A stretch of 64,000 nt of DNA, taken from contig JAIXRJ010000046.1 of NCBI GenBank assembly GCA_027485235.1, forward strand, positions 248,001 through 312,000. The letters run 5' to 3'. Under the pieces are notes generated by a model. The model was given only the letters and a program-made list of their open reading frames with translations, did not search any database and was not told the origin of the DNA. Shown one piece after another: positions 59,707-64,000 of the stretch (its first letter is position 1; every line of letters starts with the position of its first letter). The position numbers and the translations under genes are program-made. Origin of the DNA: Comamonadaceae bacterium (GTDB taxonomy: Bacteria; Pseudomonadota; Gammaproteobacteria; Burkholderiales; Burkholderiaceae_C).

Positions 59707-60675
59707 ATGCTGAACTTGAGCCGCACCCTGAAATTCACCGCATTGACTTTGGCACTGGCTTGTGGCCTGGCCCAAGCCCAAAGCTACCCCAACCGCCCCG
59801 TGAAAATCGTGGTGCCGTTTGCTGCGGGCGGCCCTGCTGACAACTACGCCCGTTTCATGGCGCAGCGTTTGGGCGATGAGCTCAAACAGACCTTTGTGAT
59901 TGACAACAAACCGGGTGCAGGTTCCATCATCGGCACCGATCTGGTGGCCAAATCACCCGCCGATGGCTACACCTTGCTCATGATGTCGAACACGCACACC
60001 GTGAACGAATCCCTGATCGCGACCAAACCTTTTGGCTTGATGAAAGACTTTGTCGGCATCGCGCCAGTCAATTACTCGAATTTGCTCTTGGTGGTGCACC
60101 CCTCGGTGCCGGTCAAGACCGTGGGGGAACTGTTGGCGCTGGCCAAGTCCAAGCCCGGCAAGTTGAACTACGCCTCTTCGGGCAATGGCACGCCTTACCA
60201 CATGGCTGGCGAATTGTTCAAGTACATGGCGGGCATTGACATGACCCATGTGCCCTACAAAGGCAGTTCGGGCGCACGCACTGACATCGTGGGTGGCCAG
60301 GTGGACGTGATGTTTGACGCGGAAACCACCATGGCCGCCATGTCGCGCGACAACAAGGTGCGCGCCTTGGCCGGCACGGGTCTGACCCGATCGGCCAACT
60401 TGCAGGACCTGCCCACCGTGGCCGAAACGGTGCCCAAGTTTGAAGCCACCATTTGGCTGGGCCTGATGGCACCCAAAGGCACCCCCTCGGACGTGGTGAA
60501 CAGGCTCAACGCAGAAGTGCGCAAAATCGTGAACAACCCCGAAGTGAAAGCCGCTTGGGCCAAACAAGGCGCGGTGCCGATGTCGATGAACGTGGCCGAA
60601 TTTGACCAATACCTGAATGCCGACATTGCCAAGTGGGCCAACATTGTGAAGGTCTCAGGCGCCAAGCCCGACTGA
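59707..60675 (+). CDS. Bug/TctC-family periplasmic solute receptor 3
   Basis: A 322-residue binding protein with a signal peptide (LKFTALTLALACGLAQA) and the Bug core YPNRPVKIVVPFAAGGPAD, DNKPGAGSIIGTDLVAKSP and NYASSGNGTPYHMAGELFKY. It is followed by the molybdenum hydroxylase genes after 14 bases, so it probably captures the substrate, or a relative of it, for that enzyme. Confidence 0.92.
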   Translation: MLNLSRTLKFTALTLALACGLAQAQSYPNRPVKIVVPFAAGGPADNYARFMAQRLGDELKQTFVIDNKPGAGSIIGTDLVAKSPADGYTLLMMSNTHTVNESLIATKPFGLMKDFVGIAPVNYSNLLLVVHPSVPVKTVGELLALAKSKPGKLNYASSGNGTPYHMAGELFKYMAGIDMTHVPYKGSSGARTDIVGGQVDVMFDAETTMAAMSRDNKVRALAGTGLTRSANLQDLPTVAETVPKFEATIWLGLMAPKGTPSDVVNRLNAEVRKIVNNPEVKAAWAKQGAVPMSMNVAEFDQYLNADIAKWANIVKVSGAKPD

Positions 60676-60689
60676 CATCGGACTGACGA

Positions 60690-61163
60690 ATGACCCAGAC
60701 GGTGGCATTTCGATTGAACGGACAAAGCGTGTCCGTGCCCAGCGACAACGGGCAAACCTTGCTGGACCTTTTGCGCAACACGCTGCAACTCAAAGCCACA
60801 CGCATGGGTTGCGGACAAGGCCAATGCGGGGCCTGCCGCGTCATGCTGGACGGCCATGCCGTGGCCGCTTGCGAAACGCCCCTCTGGGCGATCGAAGGCA
60901 AAAGCGTGACCACGGTGGAGGGCTTGGGCAGCCGATCCGCACCGCATGCCCTTCAAACCGCATTCATCGAAGAGCAAGCCATGCAGTGCGGCTTTTGCAC
61001 CAGCGGCATTTTGATGTCGGCGGCGGCCTTGCTACAAGGACAGCCTCAGCCCACCCGGGCGCAAATTGTGCAAGCCATCGACGGGCATTTGTGCCGCTGC
61101 GGGGCGCACAACCGGGTGGTGCGGGCGATTCAAAAAGCCGCTGCAAGGCTGGCCGCGCCATGA
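60690..61163 (+). CDS. Molybdenum hydroxylase small subunit, two 2Fe-2S clusters
   Basis: A 157-residue electron-transfer subunit of the xanthine oxidase family. The plant-type cluster has Cys41, 46, 49 and 61 (MGCGQGQCGACRVM). The second cluster has Cys100, 103, 135 and 137 (QCGFCTSG, LCRCG). It is close in length and layout to IorA/NicA-type subunits. The stop overlaps the large-subunit ATG (ATGA). No separate FAD subunit gene is present nearby, so electrons must leave to another acceptor. Confidence 0.93.
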   Translation: MTQTVAFRLNGQSVSVPSDNGQTLLDLLRNTLQLKATRMGCGQGQCGACRVMLDGHAVAACETPLWAIEGKSVTTVEGLGSRSAPHALQTAFIEEQAMQCGFCTSGILMSAAALLQGQPQPTRAQIVQAIDGHLCRCGAHNRVVRAIQKAAARLAAP

Positions 61164-63439
61164 CCCCCGAATCCCTCAAAGCCCAGCCGCTGCTGCGCCA
61201 ATGGCTGGCCTTGGGGCCAGATGGGCGGGTGCAGGCGTTTTCGGGCAAGGTCGATTTGGGCCAAGGCATCTCCCATGCGTTGAGGCTGATCGTGGCCGAA
61301 GAATTGAGGCTGACCCCTGAGCAAATCGACATGGTGCCTGCCAGTACCCGGTTCAGCCCGGATGAAGCTGTGACTTCGGGCAGTTTGTCGGTGCAGCACT
61401 CCGGCTCAGCCTTGCGCTGTGCGGCAGCGCATTGGCGCGAGGCTTGCAGGCAGGCCATGGCCGACCGCTTGGGGGTGACGCTGTCCAAAGTGCGCTGCCA
61501 GGACGGGCATTTTTTTGCGGCCAAGCAGGGGGCGAATGACGCTTGCGAACCCATGCCGCGGGCCTCTTACGCCGCACTGTCAAGCCCTGCCCTGTGGGAC
61601 TGTCCGATTGCGCCTTGGCATGCGCAGGCTGCACATGCCGCGCTGGACCTGAGCCGCGCGGCAGGGTCTGACCTCAGTCCCCCTGCTCTTCGCCCCGATG
61701 TAGCGGCCAAAGTGTTTGGCGAATTTGAATACATCCATGACCGCGTGATGCCGGGTGTGTCGCAGCCCATGTGCCACGGCATGGTGTTTCGCCCAAGCAC
61801 CCTCAGCGCCGAAGTGATCGAGCACGAGTTGCAAGACCTGGCCAAGCGCTTGCAGGCCACAGCAGGCGTCCTGCAAGTCATCCGGAGCGGTTTGTTGCTG
61901 GGCGTCCTGACCGAGACCGAACGTGTCTTGGGACAAATCGCTCAAACCATCGAAGAGGGCCAAGCGCAAGGTCAGTTTTGGCGCTGCGGTGCGCCAGTGC
62001 CAGACCCGCTCGACTTGGCAGGCTGGCTGAAACAACAAGACTTGGACACCACAAAGGTGATCGACACCTCGCCCCAAGCGGATGTGGACGTGGGTGAGAT
62101 CCACTCCGAACACTTCCGGGTGCTGGCAGAATTTCAACGGCCCTACGTACAGCATGCCTCGATTGGCCTGTGCTGCGCCTTGGCGCAATGGACCGATCAG
62201 CCGTATGGCACCCGTCTGGAAGTCTGGAGCCACAGTCAAGGCATTTACAACCTGAGGCGAGACTTGGCGCTGGCCTTTGATGTGCCTGGCGAACAGGTGC
62301 AGGTTTCCCATGTGGAAGGCGCAGGCTGCTACGGCCACAACGGCGCCGACGATGTGGCCTGGGATGCCGCATGGCTGGCGCGGCAGGTGCCCGGCAGGCC
62401 CGTGCGGGTGCAGTGGACGCGTCAAGCCGAGTTGAGCCACGCTCCCTTGGCCCCGGCCATGGCCGTGCGCATCGACGCGGCTGTGGGCAAAAACGGCCAA
62501 TTGCGCGAGTGGACACAAACCGTGTGGGGTCAAGGCCACGGTACCCGCCCCGGCCGGGGCCAAACACCGGCCTTGCTGGGTGCATGGCAAACCGCCGATC
62601 CCGCACCCGTGACACTGGCCGTGAATGCAGCGATGGCAGTCGGTGGCGGCTCCGAACGGAACGCCCAACCCCCTTACAACATCCCATCGGTGAAAGTCGT
62701 CAACCACCGCGTGCTGAACATGCCGTTTCGCGTCTCAGCCATGCGGGCCTTGGGCGCACCGGGGAATGTGCTGGCGGCCGAGTCGGTCATGGACGAATTG
62801 GCCCATGGGCTGTCGCAAGACCCTCTGGCGTTTCGGCTGGCGCACCTGCAGGGTGCTGAGCCAGCGCGTGCCAGGGCGGTGCTTCAAACAGCAGCCGACA
62901 TGGCGGGCTGGGCAATCACACAAACCACAAACCAAGCCACTGACAAGCCCGAAGGCTGGGGCCGTGGCCTGGCCTATGCCCGTTACAAAAACACCGGGGC
63001 CTTTTGCGCGGTGGTGGTGGAGTTGGTGGTGGCCGAAAAAGTGAAACTGCACAAGCTCTGGATCGCCGCCGATCTGGGCCATGTGGTGGACGCCGATGGG
63101 GCCATCAACCAACTCGAAGGCGGCGCCTTGCAAGCGGCCAGTTGGGCGCTGAGTGAAGCTGCACAACTCAGCCCACAAGGCATCACGTCCAACGACTGGA
63201 CACGCTACCCGATTTTGAAATTCAGCGACATGCCCGAGGTGACTGTGGCCTTGATGCCCGGTGCCGACAACGCCTCGCTGGGCGCAGGCGAATGCAGTTC
63301 CGGCCCGACTTGCGCGGCCATCGCCAACGCCATTTTTGATGCCATCGGCGTGCGCGTACGCAGCATGCCTTTCACCCCCGATAACTTGATGCGTGCCATC
63401 GACAGCGAAGAAGCACGCTCCCCTTCAACCCGTTCCTAA
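61160..63439 (+). CDS. Molybdopterin-binding hydroxylase large subunit (IorB/NicB-like)
   Basis: A 759-residue molybdenum-cofactor subunit. The first part carries GKVDLGQGISHALRLIVAEE and SPDEAVTSGSLSVQHSG, the pattern of isoquinoline 1-oxidoreductase and nicotinate dehydrogenase B type enzymes, which start with this domain. The catalytic Glu is about residue 711 in LGAGECSSGPTCAAIANAIF. There is no CxxCH heme motif, so it lacks the cytochrome domain of NicB. It should hydroxylate an N-heterocycle or aldehyde-like carbon using water. Whether it is cytosolic or periplasmic cannot be decided; no Tat signal is seen. Confidence 0.88.
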   Translation: MTPESLKAQPLLRQWLALGPDGRVQAFSGKVDLGQGISHALRLIVAEELRLTPEQIDMVPASTRFSPDEAVTSGSLSVQHSGSALRCAAAHWREACRQAMADRLGVTLSKVRCQDGHFFAAKQGANDACEPMPRASYAALSSPALWDCPIAPWHAQAAHAALDLSRAAGSDLSPPALRPDVAAKVFGEFEYIHDRVMPGVSQPMCHGMVFRPSTLSAEVIEHELQDLAKRLQATAGVLQVIRSGLLLGVLTETERVLGQIAQTIEEGQAQGQFWRCGAPVPDPLDLAGWLKQQDLDTTKVIDTSPQADVDVGEIHSEHFRVLAEFQRPYVQHASIGLCCALAQWTDQPYGTRLEVWSHSQGIYNLRRDLALAFDVPGEQVQVSHVEGAGCYGHNGADDVAWDAAWLARQVPGRPVRVQWTRQAELSHAPLAPAMAVRIDAAVGKNGQLREWTQTVWGQGHGTRPGRGQTPALLGAWQTADPAPVTLAVNAAMAVGGGSERNAQPPYNIPSVKVVNHRVLNMPFRVSAMRALGAPGNVLAAESVMDELAHGLSQDPLAFRLAHLQGAEPARARAVLQTAADMAGWAITQTTNQATDKPEGWGRGLAYARYKNTGAFCAVVVELVVAEKVKLHKLWIAADLGHVVDADGAINQLEGGALQAASWALSEAAQLSPQGITSNDWTRYPILKFSDMPEVTVALMPGADNASLGAGECSSGPTCAAIANAIFDAIGVRVRSMPFTPDNLMRAIDSEEARSPSTRS

Positions 63440-63453
63440 ACCGAGAGAAAAAC

Positions 63454-64000
63454 ATGCATGTATTGAGTGGCGGCGCAGCCGCAGCCGTGGTCCAAGGCGT
63501 TCAGGCCGAGTTCGAACAAACCACGGGGGGCCGTATCGACGGCACATTCAGCGCCGTGGGCATGATGCGCGACAAACTGCTGGGCGGCGCTCCCTGCGAT
63601 GTCATCATCCTGACCAAGCCTTTGATCGAACAACTGATCGCCTCGGGCCATGTGGTGCCCGGCAGTGCCCGTTCGCTGGGTTTGGTCAAAACGGGGGTCG
63701 CCGTGCGCAGCGGTCAAGCGCACCCCAGTGTCAAAACACGCGCCGAATTGCTAGCCGCCATGCGTGCAGCACAAGGCATCTACTTTCCAGACCCCGACAA
63801 AGCCACAGCAGGTATCCATTTTCTCAACGTGCTCAAGGCGCTCGGCTTGAACGAAAGCCTGCAAAACCGTTTTCGCGTGTTCCCCAATGGGGCCACGGCG
63901 ATGGGCGAGATGGCCAAGAGCACAGAGACCGGCTTGATCGGCTGCACCCAAGTCACCGAAATCAACTACACCGAAGGCGTGGACCTGGTCGATGTCCTGC
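63454..64000 (+). CDS. ModA-like substrate-binding-domain protein (cut by window edge)
   Basis: The first 182 codons of a type-2 periplasmic-binding-fold protein of the ModA family, running off the window. It begins MHVLSGGAAAAVVQGVQAEF directly with the first beta strand, so there is no signal peptide, unlike ordinary ModA. Other blocks are DKLLGGAPCDVIILTKPLIE and IYFPDPDKATAGIHFLNVLK. The ATG at 63454 is preceded by GAGAG and lies 14 bases after the hydroxylase stop. A cytosolic role, perhaps with molybdate or the cofactor of the adjacent enzyme, is possible; the fold may also bind an organic ligand. Confidence 0.8.
   Translation, partial: MHVLSGGAAAAVVQGVQAEFEQTTGGRIDGTFSAVGMMRDKLLGGAPCDVIILTKPLIEQLIASGHVVPGSARSLGLVKTGVAVRSGQAHPSVKTRAELLAAMRAAQGIYFPDPDKATAGIHFLNVLKALGLNESLQNRFRVFPNGATAMGEMAKSTETGLIGCTQVTEINYTEGVDLVDVL

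Overview
The window looks like a chromosomal segment of a betaproteobacterium of the order Burkholderiales, most likely family Comamonadaceae (Limnohabitans/Rhodoferax-like). This is inferred from the high GC content, from three Bug/TctC-type periplasmic receptors, and from the gene order der-hfq-hflX-hflK-hflC-hisZ-purA with rodZ-ispG-hisS-yfgM-bamB upstream, which is typical of that order. No rRNA, tRNA, CRISPR array, integrase or transposase was seen.

Layout. 1-12.5 kb is mixed: a YgiQ radical-SAM gene cut by the window edge, a DUF748/AsmA-like envelope protein, a two-gene ChrA chromate transporter, a small lipoprotein, rlmB, an ABC ATPase facing an arylesterase (tesA), mnmH, a tiny basic protein, a DUF2189 membrane protein, cystathionine beta-lyase and a phosphoribosyltransferase. 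12.5-27.5 kb is a long minus-strand block of essential functions: ndk, rlmN, rodZ, ispG, hisS, yfgM, bamB, der, hfq, hflX, hflK, hflC, DUF2065, hisZ and purA. Many of these genes overlap by four bases and several start with GTG or TTG. 27.7-35.4 kb holds rluB, scpB, rluD, bamD and the tightly coupled set zapE / secreted unknown / YdcH / DinG-type helicase. 35.4-43.3 kb is the 2-oxoglutarate dehydrogenase operon (odhA-odhB-odhL) with a PrpE-type acyl-CoA synthetase upstream, bounded by clear terminators.

43.3-52.3 kb is an accessory stretch: a short repeat-like element with inverted ends, an isochorismatase-like hydrolase, an NlpC/P60 hydrolase, a VOC protein, an MFS transporter, a nitronate monooxygenase, a RecQ helicase with a degenerate phosphoribosyltransferase-like tail, a nitroreductase-like gene broken by one in-frame TAG, and a remnant of a LysR regulator.

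52.3-64 kb is all on the plus strand. After the GTPase ylqF/rbgA comes a probable catabolic cluster: three Bug receptors, two fumarylacetoacetate-hydrolase-fold enzymes, an FAD aromatic-ring monooxygenase, a DEDD exonuclease, a two-subunit molybdenum hydroxylase, and a ModA-like protein without a signal peptide that runs off the window. Together these suggest uptake and oxidation of an aromatic or N-heterocyclic acid. The substrate cannot be named from sequence. This cluster is the best candidate for undescribed biology here; the rest is mostly conserved core genome.
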